DNA of 44,461 nucleotides, taken from Gammaproteobacteria bacterium. Its GTDB lineage: Bacteria; Pseudomonadota; Gammaproteobacteria; AKS1. A program made the position numbers and the translations under genes. Within the stretch, counting starts at the first letter, position 1. Each line of letters begins with the position of its first letter. The stretch spans positions 6,920-51,380 of the forward strand of contig JALTKS010000070.1 in NCBI GenBank assembly GCA_027006175.1, read 5' to 3'. Below are positions 16,790-26,600 of this stretch, piece after piece. The notes beneath the pieces were generated by a model. It had not been told where the DNA came from. It searched no databases and worked only from the letters and a program-made list of their open reading frames with translations.

Positions 16790-17526
16790 TAGTGAATCAC
16801 CATTCCATATCCCATCACAAATATCATTGGTGTTAATGATGCCAAGGCAATTAAACCAAAACCGTCAACCATTGGATTACGCCCGCGAATACTGGATGCC
16901 AGACCCACACCCAATGCTGTTACGAGTGGTACGGTGACTGTTGATGTTGTCACCCCGCCCGAATCATAAGCAATACCAATAATTTCTTTCGGTGCAAATA
17001 CCGTCATTACCACCACGGCGGCATAACCACCAATAATCAGATATTGCAGCGGCCAACCTTTAAGAATACGAATGACACCAATCAAAATGGCAATACCAAC
17101 AGAGAAAGCCACCGTAATACGAAGACCAAAGGCATAACTATCACGGTCAGCAGATGTGTCTGCAATCAGTGCTGCACTGGCGGCAACCTTTGCCGCTTCA
17201 CCAGACACCGCAATCAGTGCCGGTTCCGCAATGGTTGTTCCAAAACCCAGTGCAAAAGCAAATATCAGTAACCAAACCACGCTGCCTTTTTTGGCGAAGG
17301 CATAAGCAATATTTTCACCAATAGGAAACAACGCCATTTGCAAACCTTTAATGAACAGCGCCAAACCAATCACCACGAGCAACGTACCAACAAGAATGCT
17401 GTTCAAATTAGGAATCGGTTGTTGCAGGATAACCAGTTGAAAAAAACCAATAACAATAATAATCGGTAATAGATCGCGGACGCTATCCATTAAGGTTTTA
17501 AAAATATTATTAAACAATTGCGCCAA
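16789..17526 (-). CDS. DUF1538 integral membrane protein, first copy
   Basis: The 245-residue polytopic membrane protein is paralogous to the next gene; both share the blocks TTIAEPxLIAV, [16 protein letters not shown] and DGFGLIAxASLxPM. It opens the operon that ends with the PII-like and CBS genes. The start is TTG at 17526 with AGGA about six bases upstream; no better ATG precedes the first membrane segment. A 64-base gap separates it from the divergent aspartic protease gene. In some genomes the two DUF1538 units are fused in one protein, which supports a heterodimer or two-fold arrangement here. Function unknown. Confidence 0.83.
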   Translation of the reverse strand: MAQLFNNIFKTLMDSVRDLLPIIIVIGFFQLVILQQPIPNLNSILVGTLLVVIGLALFIKGLQMALFPIGENIAYAFAKKGSVVWLLIFAFALGFGTTIAEPALIAVSGEAAKVAASAALIADTSADRDSYAFGLRITVAFSVGIAILIGVIRILKGWPLQYLIIGGYAAVVVMTVFAPKEIIGIAYDSGGVTTSTVTVPLVTALGVGLASSIRGRNPMVDGFGLIALASLTPMIFVMGYGMVIH

Positions 17527-17590
17527 GGTATTTCCTGAAAGCTATTTACCTAACCTTACACCAATGCAAAGCGAGTGTTAACATGCCAAT

Positions 17591-18121
17591 ATGGATAATC
17601 AGGAATCAAGCAATACTCGCGGCATTGGTATTTCCATGGTCGTATTGGCATGGGTTATATTACTCGGCTTGCTCGTCTGGTGGTTTAACAATTATCAGGA
17701 ATCTCAACGTAACCCCAACCAGCAAATTAATGCCAAATACACCTCGGAAGGTGTACAGGAAATAACCCTAAAGCGAAATCGCTATGGTCACTATGTCGCG
17801 TCAGGCAGGATTAATGGAAAACCGGTTACTTTCTTGCTGGATACTGGCGCAAGTGATGTCTCTATTCCCAATAGTCTCGCTAACAAACTGGGGTTAAAAC
17901 GAGGCGTTAGTCAAACCTACAATACCGCAAATGGTCAAATCACTGCCTATACAACCAGACTTGATCGGATCAGTCTGGGGGGGATTGAATTAAAAGATAT
18001 TAGAGCCAGCATCAATCCATCAACTCAAGGCGATGAGGTTTTATTAGGCATGAGTTTTCTTAAAAATCTGGATTTTACGCAGCGTGGTGACACATTAACT
18101 ATCCATTCACCACGCAAATAA
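17591..18121 (+). CDS. Membrane-anchored clan AA aspartic protease (TIGR02281 type)
   Basis: The 176-residue protein has one membrane segment (about 11-31) followed by a retropepsin-like domain. The catalytic signature FLLDTGASDVSIP and the later EVLLGMSFLKNLDF correspond to the flap and C-terminal half of a single-lobe aspartic protease, which must dimerise to be active. Orientation of the anchor puts the domain in the periplasm. The substrate is unknown. The ribosome binding site before the ATG is weak. It is divergent from the DUF1538 operon and shares a short control region with it. Confidence 0.88.
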   Translation: MDNQESSNTRGIGISMVVLAWVILLGLLVWWFNNYQESQRNPNQQINAKYTSEGVQEITLKRNRYGHYVASGRINGKPVTFLLDTGASDVSIPNSLANKLGLKRGVSQTYNTANGQITAYTTRLDRISLGGIELKDIRASINPSTQGDEVLLGMSFLKNLDFTQRGDTLTIHSPRK

Positions 18122-18245
18122 TACCGGCAACTATCAAGTTAATAAGGTCAAGATTGCATTTATAAAATTTCCCTAAAACTGCAAAACATAATATCGACAG
18201 CATTACTGATACACTAACCAAAAAACAATAATGATCGGAGACACC

Positions 18246-19616
18246 GTGGAACAATTTTTAGCTGACCTCACAGCCACAACCGGAAGTATTGCGAGTGCTT
18301 TATGGGGTATTCCATCCATCGTATTACTGGTAGGAACGGGTCTCTATCTCACTATAAGACTTGGCTTTATACAGTTTCGTGGTTTTAAGCATGCCATCGA
18401 TCTCGTTCAGGGGAAATACGACAAACCGGAAGATGATGGTGAAGTCAGTCATTTTCAGGCCTTATCCACTGCGCTGTCCGCAACCATTGGTACTGGCAAT
18501 ATTGCCGGTGTTGCAACGGCGATCACATTAGGGGGCCCCGGCGCCGTATTCTGGATGTGGATCACCGCACTGGTCGGCATGGCAACAAAATTTACCTCTT
18601 GTACACTTGCGGTAAAATTTCGTGTTGTCCATGAAGATGGCAGCATCTCCGGCGGCCCAATGTATACCCTGGCTCGTGCACTAAACCTAAAATGGCTCGG
18701 TGTTCTATTTGCCATATTTACCCTAATCGCTTCTTTTGGTATCGGTAATATGGTGCAGGCTAATTCGGTTGTTGATGGGCTACGTTACATTTTTCCGACC
18801 ATCAATGATTACCGGCTCTTACTGGGTATCACCTTAGCGGTATTAGTCGGCCTGGTCATTATTGGTGGCATTAAACGTATTGCTAAGGTTGCCTCAACGA
18901 TTGTCCCCTTTATGGCAATTATTTACTGTGGTGCCGCATTGATTATTTTAATCACCCATGCCGCTGAAATCCCCAATGCTTTTTTTACTATTGTTAATCT
19001 GGCTATTAATCCTGAAGCAGTCGGTGGCGGTGCTATCGGAGCTGCGATTCAATATGGCGTTGCCCGGGGTGTCTTCTCCAATGAAGCAGGGCTTGGCTCT
19101 GCCGCAATTGCCCATGCTGCGGCGAAAACCAACGAACCTGTACGAGAAGGCCTGGTCGCAATGCTTGGTCCTTTCATCGACACCATTATTATCTGTAGCA
19201 TGACGGCACTGGTCATTGTGATCATGGGGGCGTGGGGCGATACCAGACCGGAAGCCTATACGGGTGCGGCATTATCTGCCTACGCATTTGAACAATCTCT
19301 GGGGCAGTTTGGCGCATGGGTAGTTGGCTTTGGACTGGTATTTTTTGCCTTCTCAACCATCATTGCCTGGTCTTATTATGGTGATCGCAGTGCTGAGTTT
19401 CTGTTTGGGAAAACAGCCATTATGCCCTACCGTATTCTTTACACACTGCTCATTGTTCTTGGTGCATGGATACCGCTTAATCTGGTTTGGAATATTGCAG
19501 ATATCACCAATATCCTTATGGCGGCACCGAATCTGATCAGTCTGGTTCTACTGGTAGGGCTGGTGAAAAAACTCAGCAACAAATACTTCTCTGAACCGCA
19601 ACAAAAAACACGCTGA
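18246..19616 (+). CDS. AGCS-family sodium:amino acid (alanine/glycine) symporter
   Basis: The roughly 456-residue polytopic inner-membrane protein carries family features of the alanine/glycine:cation symporters: GTGNIAGVATAITLGGPGAVFWMW near the N-terminal third, RGVFSNEAGLGSAAIAHAAA in the centre and WSYYGDRSAEFLFG near the C-terminus. It should import a small neutral amino acid with sodium. I place the start at the GTG at 18246, since GGAG lies six bases upstream; the in-frame ATG at 18231 precedes that site and has none of its own. Confidence 0.9.
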   Translation: MEQFLADLTATTGSIASALWGIPSIVLLVGTGLYLTIRLGFIQFRGFKHAIDLVQGKYDKPEDDGEVSHFQALSTALSATIGTGNIAGVATAITLGGPGAVFWMWITALVGMATKFTSCTLAVKFRVVHEDGSISGGPMYTLARALNLKWLGVLFAIFTLIASFGIGNMVQANSVVDGLRYIFPTINDYRLLLGITLAVLVGLVIIGGIKRIAKVASTIVPFMAIIYCGAALIILITHAAEIPNAFFTIVNLAINPEAVGGGAIGAAIQYGVARGVFSNEAGLGSAAIAHAAAKTNEPVREGLVAMLGPFIDTIIICSMTALVIVIMGAWGDTRPEAYTGAALSAYAFEQSLGQFGAWVVGFGLVFFAFSTIIAWSYYGDRSAEFLFGKTAIMPYRILYTLLIVLGAWIPLNLVWNIADITNILMAAPNLISLVLLVGLVKKLSNKYFSEPQQKTR

Positions 19617-19654
19617 ACTGCGTTATAATTGCGCTAATAAAATCAGGAAAAATA

Positions 19655-20491
19655 ATGACCGAACCAGATTTACACACTATCGTCATTGAGGATGTAAAAC
19701 GCGCCCTTGCTGAAGACATTGGTTCAGGTGATATTACAGCCTCGCTCATTCCTGAATCACAACAATCAACCGCAACCGTCATTAGTCGTGAAGAGGCAAC
19801 ATTAGCGGGCGCAAACTGGTTTAATGAAGTATTTAAACAACTCGATGAATCTATTTCTATTGATTGGCAGGTGTCTGATGGCGATCACATTAAACCGGAT
19901 CAAGTACTTTGCACCTTATCCGGTCCATCACGTGCGTTACTGAGTGGCGAACGTTCCGCACTCAATTTCTTACAAACACTCTCCGCTTCTGCCACAGTGG
20001 CTAGCCAGTATGCCCTTTTGATAAAAGACACACAGACCCGGATCCTCGATACACGAAAAACCATTCCCGGACTACGTCGCGCACAAAAATACGCTGTCAC
20101 CTGTGGTGGCTGTTATAACCATCGTGTTGGACTCTATGATGCCTATCTTATAAAAGAGAATCATATTGCCGCCGCGGGTTCAATTACTAAAGCAGTCACC
20201 AACGCCCGTTCACTCAACCCACAAGCCAAAGTAGAGGTTGAAGTTGAAAACCTTAACGAAGTAAACGAAGCACTAACGGCCAATGCAGATATTTTACTAC
20301 TTGATAATTTTGATCTTAAAATGCTTCGTGAGGCGGTTGCTTTAAATAAAGGACAAGCTATATTAGAAGCCTCCGGCAATGTTACAACAGAAACAGTGCG
20401 CGCCATCGCCGAAACCGGTGTTGATACAATTTCAACTGGCGAGCTCACAAAACATATAAGAGCCATTGATTTATCCATGAGATTTAATTAA
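19655..20491 (+). CDS. nadC: Nicotinate-nucleotide pyrophosphorylase (carboxylating)
   Basis: The 278-residue cytoplasmic enzyme converts quinolinate and PRPP to nicotinate mononucleotide, CO2 and pyrophosphate in NAD synthesis. Family motifs are EDIGSGDITASLIP at the N-terminus, LDTRKTIPGLRRAQKYAV carrying substrate-binding Arg and Lys residues, GGCYNHRVGLYDAYLIKENH, and VEVEVENLNE. Length is standard. The ATG follows AGGAAAAATA. The upstream AGCS gene is 38 bases away on the same strand and acs follows after 39 bases, so read-through is possible though the functions are unrelated. Confidence 0.95.
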   Translation: MTEPDLHTIVIEDVKRALAEDIGSGDITASLIPESQQSTATVISREEATLAGANWFNEVFKQLDESISIDWQVSDGDHIKPDQVLCTLSGPSRALLSGERSALNFLQTLSASATVASQYALLIKDTQTRILDTRKTIPGLRRAQKYAVTCGGCYNHRVGLYDAYLIKENHIAAAGSITKAVTNARSLNPQAKVEVEVENLNEVNEALTANADILLLDNFDLKMLREAVALNKGQAILEASGNVTTETVRAIAETGVDTISTGELTKHIRAIDLSMRFN

Positions 20492-20530
20492 GAATATTTT
20501 TAACCCACACAAGTAAATTTGGAGTCATCC

Positions 20531-22477
20531 ATGAGTGTCAAAAAATATCCCGTTCCTGCTGACATTGCTGCCAATGCCAATATTAATGCGGCTAATTATC
20601 AAGCTATGTACCAACGCTCAATCGATGATCCCGATGCTTTTTGGGCAGAACAGGCCGAAAAATTTCTCGACTGGACAAAACCCTGGGATAACGTCTCTGA
20701 CTGTAGCTTTGATGCCAAGGATCTACATATACGCTGGTTTGAAGGCGGCAAACTAAACCTCACCTATAACTGCATTGATCGTCACCTTGAAAAGCGTGCC
20801 GATCAGGTTGCGATTATCTGGGAGGGTGATGATCCAGACGATGACAAAAACATTACCTACCGGGAACTGCATCAACAAGTAAGCAAACTTGCCAATGTAT
20901 TAAAAGAACGCGGTGTTAAAAAAGGTGATCGTGTTTGTATTTACATGCCCATGATCCCTGAAGCAGGTTATGCCATGCTTGCCTGCGCACGCATCGGTGC
21001 TGTGCATTCTGTTGTGTTCGGTGGATTCTCTCCTGAATCACTCAAAGGCCGTATTCTTGATTCTGATTGTCGCGTTATTATCACTGCCGATGAAGGCGTG
21101 CGAGGCAATAAACATATTCCACTCAAAGCCAATGTTGATGAAGCCGTTGCCGGCTGCCCCAATGTTCACACTGTTTTAACGGTTAAACGTACTGGTGGTG
21201 ATATTCAGTGGAACGAGGCACACGATGTCTGGTATCACGATGCAATGGCAAATGCAGCAACAGAGTGCCCGCCGGAAGAAATGGATGCTGAAGATCCATT
21301 ATTTATTCTTTATACATCAGGCTCAACCGGTAAACCCAAAGGCGTGCTCCATACAACGGGGGGCTACCTTTTATATGCCGCCATGACCACAAAATACACC
21401 TTTGATTTACAGGAAGGTGATGTTTACTGGTGTACCGCCGATGTCGGCTGGATCACCGGACACAGTTATCTGCTATACGGCCCACTCGCCAACGGCGCGA
21501 CCACGGTCTTTTTTGAAGGTATTCCTAATTACCCCGATGCTTCGCGTTTCTGGCAAGTGGTTGATAAACATCAGATCACTGTTTTTTACACTGCCCCTAC
21601 TGCACTACGCGCCTTAATGCGTGAAGGCGATGAGCCCGTTACAAAAACCTCACGACAATCATTACGCTTACTTGGCAGTGTTGGTGAACCTATTAACCCC
21701 GAAGCATGGGAATGGTATTACAACGTAGTTGGTGAAGCGCGTTGCCCGATTGTCGATACCTGGTGGCAAACCGAAACCGGTGGTCACTTGCTGACACCGC
21801 TACCCGGTGCCACCACGCTCAAACCGGGCTCGGCTACACAACCGTTCTTTGGCATTAAACCCGGCATTATTGATAGCACGACCAACACATTAATTGAAAC
21901 AACTGAAGCCAGTGGCGCTTTAGTCATGACCGGTTCATGGCCAGGGCAAATGCGCACTATCTACGGCGATCATAAGCGCTTTGTTGAAACCTATTTTTCA
22001 ACTTACCCCGGTTATTATTTCACCGGCGATGGGGCAAAACGTGACGCGGATGGCGATTACTGGATCACCGGTCGCATGGATGACGTGTTAAATATTTCCG
22101 GTCATCGCATGGGCACGGCCGAAGTTGAATCAGCATTGGTTCTGCACGAGTCAATCGCCGAAGCTGCCGTGGTCGGATACCCGCACGAGATTAAAGGTCA
22201 GGGTATCTATGCTTATGTCACCCCCATTCTTGGTGTAGAACCAAGCGAAGACTTACGACAAGAACTGATTGCCTTAGTACGCAGTGAAATTGGCCCTATC
22301 GCCAAACCTGACATCATTCAATGGGCACCGGGTTTACCTAAAACACGTTCTGGTAAAATTATGCGACGCATTTTACGTAAGATTGCTGAAAATGAGATTG
22401 ATAGCCTCGGAGATACATCCACTCTGGCTGATCCGGGCGTTGTAGAAGACTTAATTGAGAATCGGGCAAATAAATAA
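20531..22477 (+). CDS. acs: Acetyl-CoA synthetase
   Basis: The 648-residue AMP-forming enzyme activates acetate to acetyl-CoA through acetyl-AMP. The adenylate-forming signature [14 protein letters not shown], the WWQTETGG motif, [20 protein letters not shown] and the C-terminal [16 protein letters not shown] are all present; the lysine of SGK is the site that protein acetylation controls in this family. The ATG at 20531 has GGAG about seven bases upstream and is preferred to an in-frame TTG four codons earlier. Length matches E. coli Acs closely. A hairpin follows the stop. Confidence 0.96.
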   Translation: MSVKKYPVPADIAANANINAANYQAMYQRSIDDPDAFWAEQAEKFLDWTKPWDNVSDCSFDAKDLHIRWFEGGKLNLTYNCIDRHLEKRADQVAIIWEGDDPDDDKNITYRELHQQVSKLANVLKERGVKKGDRVCIYMPMIPEAGYAMLACARIGAVHSVVFGGFSPESLKGRILDSDCRVIITADEGVRGNKHIPLKANVDEAVAGCPNVHTVLTVKRTGGDIQWNEAHDVWYHDAMANAATECPPEEMDAEDPLFILYTSGSTGKPKGVLHTTGGYLLYAAMTTKYTFDLQEGDVYWCTADVGWITGHSYLLYGPLANGATTVFFEGIPNYPDASRFWQVVDKHQITVFYTAPTALRALMREGDEPVTKTSRQSLRLLGSVGEPINPEAWEWYYNVVGEARCPIVDTWWQTETGGHLLTPLPGATTLKPGSATQPFFGIKPGIIDSTTNTLIETTEASGALVMTGSWPGQMRTIYGDHKRFVETYFSTYPGYYFTGDGAKRDADGDYWITGRMDDVLNISGHRMGTAEVESALVLHESIAEAAVVGYPHEIKGQGIYAYVTPILGVEPSEDLRQELIALVRSEIGPIAKPDIIQWAPGLPKTRSGKIMRRILRKIAENEIDSLGDTSTLADPGVVEDLIENRANK

Positions 22478-22480
22478 AAA

Positions 22481-22498
22481 ACCAGCCCGAAGGCTGGT
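22481..22498 (+). terminator. Hairpin after acs
   Basis: A perfect 7-bp stem ACCAGCC / GGCTGGT with loop CGAA begins three bases after the acs stop. On this strand the following sequence is only moderately T-rich; on the other strand the stem is followed by six T residues. It most likely ends the acs transcript. Confidence 0.6.
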
Positions 22499-22759
22499 AT
22501 AAAATTTACCATCTAGAGTTAGGAGGAGAATCCCGAACACAGAGATAGTTTATCCGCTTCTTTCAGACCATTCTGCTAAGGTGATCACAAAGAAACTGTG
22601 CACTATTCACATAAATATCACTTCAATAAATACAACAGCACAACCATGAAACAGTAACGTATTGATATTTATACATTTATTGTCAATAAGTTATTGTTTG
22701 TCTATTATCAACAAAGATAGTTGCATTGGCTTGCAAAAAACCTACTATGGTAAGTCTGA
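22499..22759. other. AT-rich intergenic region without a recognised gene
   Basis: Together with flanking signals this belongs to the 341-base gap between acs and the TonB-dependent receptor. No credible open frame was found on either strand. AGGAGGAG at 22521-22528 looks like a ribosome binding site, but no start codon follows at a usable distance. The region probably contains the receptor promoter, which I could not place with confidence. Confidence 0.6.
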
Positions 22760-22794
22760 GTTTTAATAGACAGGCGTCTATAAGCTATTAAAAC
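22760..22794 (+). promoter_or_regulatory. Nested inverted repeats before a TonB-receptor gene
   Basis: GTTTTAATAG (22760-22769) and CTATTAAAAC (22785-22794) are perfect 10-base inverted repeats. Inside, ATAGAC-AGGC-GTCTAT (22766-22781) is a second perfect hairpin that shares bases with the first, so the two structures compete. They end 24 bases before the receptor start. This could be an operator or a leader RNA switch; the identity is unknown. Confidence 0.5.
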
Positions 22795-22818
22795 AATAAT
22801 GAATAACCGGGATTATTA

Positions 22819-24921
22819 ATGCCTTTACTGACAACTCGCATTATTTCAAAGACGATTGCTGCATCGCTACTTCTCTGTGCCGCACCCTTTTCCCTGGCTG
22901 AAACAGATTCTCTCGATGAAGAGGAGTTGTTTGGTGAGATCCCCATGTCACTGACGGCAACCCGTATTTCTCAATCAGTTAAAGATAGCCCTGTTTCTAT
23001 CACAATCATTACACGCGAAATGATCGAGGCTTATGGCGCCACCGAACTCCCTGATGTTTTACGTCTTGTGCCCGGTTTTCAAGTTGCCCATGTTCGAGGT
23101 TACCGTTCATCCATTAGTTATCATGGTCTTGGCGGTGAGTACTCTTCACGCATGCAAGTACAGATTGACGGTCGCTCAGTTTATACGCCAATTCTGGGGA
23201 ATGTAGAATGGCCTGAAATTCCCGTTGAACCAGAAGACATTGAACGAATCGAAGTTATCCGGGGACCCAACGCCGCCAGTTATGGTGCCAACTCGTTTGC
23301 TGCTGTGGTTAACATCATTACCCGCCATGCCTCTGAGACACTTGGCACTTATGCAAAACTCACTCAGGGATCAAGAAATACCCGTCGTTATTTAGCACGC
23401 TTCGGTGGGCATTCTGGTCGCCTCGATTATCGTCTCAGTGCCAGCTATCAACGTGACAGTGGTTTTGATGTTAGCGAATTTCCTGATGACAAAGAAATTC
23501 GTAACTTTAACTATCGTGCCGATTACCAACCTAACCTTGATAATCAATTTGAATTTCAATTTGGTTATCGCAGTTCAATTCGACAAGATGGCGATGTTGA
23601 ACCGTTTAGCGATCAGCAAGTCGATCCGGAACGTGATGTAAAGGGGCGTACCCATTTCCAGTTATTACGCTGGCGCCATGAGGTTGATGACAAAGAAAAC
23701 TTTAGTGTTCAGTTCTATCACAACTACCAACGTATTGATGATGATTTTCAAACTGATTTTCTTGATAGCATTTTAGGCGCTGGCGCATCAACGCTGCTTG
23801 GTGTGCCGAACCAGCGCGTTAACCTGAGTAATACCCGTTTAATGCACCGCTACGATCTCGAATTTCAACACAATATTGAAATGAACGATGATTTAAAACT
23901 TGTTTGGGGTGGCAGTGTCCGTTACGAACAATCAGGCAGTGCGCGTTTATTTGATATGCCTAGTAATAAAGACTTTATCACCAACCGTACTTATCGCCTT
24001 TTTGGTCATACCGAATGGAAACCCGATCCCAGGTGGACAATCAATGCCGGTGCCATGATTGAAAACAATGATATTACCGGTACTGATATTTCACCCAGGT
24101 TTGCTATTAACCATCATTTCTCTGCTAACCACACAGTTCGTGCCAGCGTTTCACGCGCCTATCGTACACCCACTGTTTTTGAATCTAATGCCGATTCTGT
24201 CAGTGAAGCATTCAATGCAAGTGGCGATAGCGTAGAATTAGATCAACTTATTCTTGCTGATCGTCGTTTAGAACCTGAGGAAATGACCTCATTTGAACTC
24301 GCCTATGTTGGTAACTTTCCCAAATATGGTTTAAATGTTGACGCAAAATTATTTTACGACAATATCAAAAACATCATCAGTGATGTCGAAAACCGGGCTT
24401 TCACTGATCCATTAAGTATCATCATTGGGCTACCCGCTAATCAGGATAGAGTTCGTTTTTATGACAATGTTGGTAGTGCCTTATCACAAGGTTTTGAAGC
24501 CCAGCTTCAATACAAAATTAACCCTGAAACCAGTGTCCACATGGCTTATACGAATACACGCGTTAAGGGTAAAGTTTTAAACGAAATCAACAGAGGTGCT
24601 ATAGGTAATCAACGTTTCTCTGATTTATCTGTCGAGGCACCAAGAGTCATTAGCTCTATTCAGCTTATTCATGACTTACAGTCCGATATCCGTGGTAGCG
24701 TTTCAGCACACCACTACAGTCAATATAATTTTGGTGGCGGTAACGAAACAGGGCCGTTCAATATTCTTAATGTTCGTATGGCAAAGAAATTTCGTTACGC
24801 TAACCACAAAGGACAAGTGGCACTGACATTCCAGAATTTATTTGGTGATTACTTTGACTTCGAAAAAGAACAGGTTTTTACGAAACGAATTTATCTATCA
24901 CTAGAGTATGGCTTGAATTAA
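22819..24921 (+). CDS. TonB-dependent outer-membrane receptor, ligand unknown
   Basis: The 700-residue protein has a signal peptide ending near residue 27 (FSLA), then an acidic TonB-box region (DSLDEEELF), a plug with DSPVSITIITREMIE, RIEVIRGPNAASYGANSFA and VNIITRHA, and a beta-barrel with RAYRTPTVFESN and a C-terminal strand LSLEYGLN. These are features of ligand-gated outer-membrane transporters for iron chelates, haem, corrinoids or copper. No substrate-specific signature was recognised. The ribosome binding site is poor (CCGGGA). It is convergent with a Fur-family gene, overlapping it by four bases, which hints at metal control. Confidence 0.9.
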   Translation: MPLLTTRIISKTIAASLLLCAAPFSLAETDSLDEEELFGEIPMSLTATRISQSVKDSPVSITIITREMIEAYGATELPDVLRLVPGFQVAHVRGYRSSISYHGLGGEYSSRMQVQIDGRSVYTPILGNVEWPEIPVEPEDIERIEVIRGPNAASYGANSFAAVVNIITRHASETLGTYAKLTQGSRNTRRYLARFGGHSGRLDYRLSASYQRDSGFDVSEFPDDKEIRNFNYRADYQPNLDNQFEFQFGYRSSIRQDGDVEPFSDQQVDPERDVKGRTHFQLLRWRHEVDDKENFSVQFYHNYQRIDDDFQTDFLDSILGAGASTLLGVPNQRVNLSNTRLMHRYDLEFQHNIEMNDDLKLVWGGSVRYEQSGSARLFDMPSNKDFITNRTYRLFGHTEWKPDPRWTINAGAMIENNDITGTDISPRFAINHHFSANHTVRASVSRAYRTPTVFESNADSVSEAFNASGDSVELDQLILADRRLEPEEMTSFELAYVGNFPKYGLNVDAKLFYDNIKNIISDVENRAFTDPLSIIIGLPANQDRVRFYDNVGSALSQGFEAQLQYKINPETSVHMAYTNTRVKGKVLNEINRGAIGNQRFSDLSVEAPRVISSIQLIHDLQSDIRGSVSAHHYSQYNFGGGNETGPFNILNVRMAKKFRYANHKGQVALTFQNLFGDYFDFEKEQVFTKRIYLSLEYGLN

Positions 24922-25331
24922 ACCGGCAAATTACGAAGCCTGATAATAACATCAACACCATCCATCTCTGTTGCTTCTGGCAATGCAGGTAATTGATCGA
25001 CCAGTAATTCACTCGAACCAATATCACTCAGCTCACCGGTATCGATATTGTAAAAATGATGATGCTCACTGGTATTTGAATCATAAAAAACTTTTGAAGG
25101 GTCAACAATTACTTCGCGAACAAGGCCTTTCTTCGCAAACAAACCAAGCGTGTTATAAACCGTTGCCTTGGAAACCGCCGAGCCATCAACATTCACGGCT
25201 TGTAAAACATTATCTGCTGACAAATGCTGAAATTTATCCAACATCACTTCCGCAATTTTTACTCGCTGTGGTGTCGGGTAAATACTGCAGGCTTCAAGTC
25301 GCTTGATAATTGTTTCTGTGCTTAATTCCAT
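24918..25331 (-). CDS. Fur-family regulator lacking CxxC (Irr/PerR-like)
   Basis: The 137-residue protein has the Fur winged helix (residues about 1-80: PTPQRVKIAEVML, then VSKATVYNTLGLFAKKGLV) and a short dimerisation domain. The hinge reads EHHHFYNIDTGEL, where classical Fur and PerR have a histidine run followed by CxxC; there is no zinc-binding cysteine pair, and the only cysteine is near the N-terminus. Such loss is known in the haem-responsive Irr branch. It may regulate the neighbouring receptor or iron and peroxide genes elsewhere. Which signal it reads cannot be told from sequence. Confidence 0.88.
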   Translation of the reverse strand: MELSTETIIKRLEACSIYPTPQRVKIAEVMLDKFQHLSADNVLQAVNVDGSAVSKATVYNTLGLFAKKGLVREVIVDPSKVFYDSNTSEHHHFYNIDTGELSDIGSSELLVDQLPALPEATEMDGVDVIIRLRNLPV

Positions 25332-25370
25332 AAATGACCTCTGAGGATAAGTATAGGGCTAATTGGCTAG

Positions 25371-26465
25371 CTAATACAAATATCCGGCTGACGATAATTC
25401 AAATGGCTCATCAACAATAATACTTGCCAGCATTGCAGCTGAAGCAGGTCCAAGAATAACACCATTACGAAAATGACCTGTATTAAGGTATAGCCCCTCA
25501 ATATCACGATACGCACCGATAAAAGGAACACCATCAGGTGAACCCGGCCTTAATCCTGCCCAATGCGCTTCAATAGGAAAACCTGCCAGCGCCGGAACAA
25601 TACGCTGAGCCTCTGCTTCTAGTTCTATACGCGCGGCATTGGTGGTTTGTTTCTCAAAGCCCGTATACTCCAGGGTGCTGCCCACCAGAACACGCCCGTC
25701 TCGTCGCGGAATAACATAACGATCTTGATTCAAAATAATCCGCGTTACTGTGTCTGGCTGTGCTTTGTACAACAGCATCTGCCCTCGCACAGGCTCTACG
25801 GGTAATTCAAAACCCACACTTTCCAGTAAACCGGCACTCCAGGCGCCCCCGGCCAAAACAACCTTATTCGCTAAAAGACGCTCGCCGCTTGTGGTTTTAA
25901 CCCCTGTTACCTTCCCCGCATCAATTATAATTTTCTCAGCCGCGGTATTGGTGAGAACGCTTACCCCTAATTTATCAATACTTGCTCTTAAGGCTTTCGC
26001 AAAACGGGGATTACGCACCTGGGCTACTTTAGGTAACCATATCGCCTCTGATTGAGATAATTCCACTGACAGCTCTGGGGCAATATCAGCAACATCACTT
26101 CCTTTAATAAGGTGAAGCTCTGCACCATATTGACGCGCCCACTGTGTTGCTAATTCAATATCCGCGCAACCCAGCATTAATAGGCCACTTTGTGTCCACT
26201 CCACATCAAGCCCTGTTTCCTCTTTTAACGCCTGAACCAAATCGGGGTAAACAGTTTGACTGTATTTTGCCAAATCAGAAATAGCGTTGCTATAACGCCA
26301 GGGATAGAGCGGTGAAAGAATACCCCCACCCGCCCACGTTGATTCACGCCCCGTTTCACCACGCTCAATAAGGCTTACCTGTAAACCAGCCAGCGCCAAT
26401 TCACGCGCTGTCAGCATACCAATAAGGCCGCCGCCGATAATCAGGCAATCTGGGGGGGTCAACAT
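25371..26465 (-). CDS. thiO: FAD-dependent glycine oxidase-type enzyme
   Basis: The 364-residue DAO-family flavoenzyme has the FAD dinucleotide motif IIGGGLIGMLTARELALAG at the N-terminus, a central LAGGAWSAGLL, and the C-terminal WAGLRPGSPDG and NTGHFRNGVILGPASA typical of ThiO. ThiO oxidises glycine to iminoglycine for the thiazole of thiamine. The ATG at 26465 is chosen because it immediately precedes the dinucleotide fold; longer frames add an unrelated leader. No other thiamine gene is nearby. The same gene stands next to the minor pilin operon in Pseudomonas. Confidence 0.87.
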   Translation of the reverse strand: MLTPPDCLIIGGGLIGMLTARELALAGLQVSLIERGETGRESTWAGGGILSPLYPWRYSNAISDLAKYSQTVYPDLVQALKEETGLDVEWTQSGLLMLGCADIELATQWARQYGAELHLIKGSDVADIAPELSVELSQSEAIWLPKVAQVRNPRFAKALRASIDKLGVSVLTNTAAEKIIIDAGKVTGVKTTSGERLLANKVVLAGGAWSAGLLESVGFELPVEPVRGQMLLYKAQPDTVTRIILNQDRYVIPRRDGRVLVGSTLEYTGFEKQTTNAARIELEAEAQRIVPALAGFPIEAHWAGLRPGSPDGVPFIGAYRDIEGLYLNTGHFRNGVILGPASAAMLASIIVDEPFELSSAGYLY

Positions 26466-26600
26466 TAAAAATCTCACTAAAATCAGGCTATACTGGTAAT
26501 TATACCGAAATGAGAATAATAATGACCACCTATCGGGCAAATCCAGCTGTTTATCGGTCTATCACAGACAATTCTCCCAACTAGTGCTAAATAAAGGACT

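Noticed and set aside
22521-22528. AGGAGGAG resembling a strong ribosome binding site after acs
   Set aside because: No ATG, GTG or TTG follows at a usable distance, and no open frame of useful length begins nearby.
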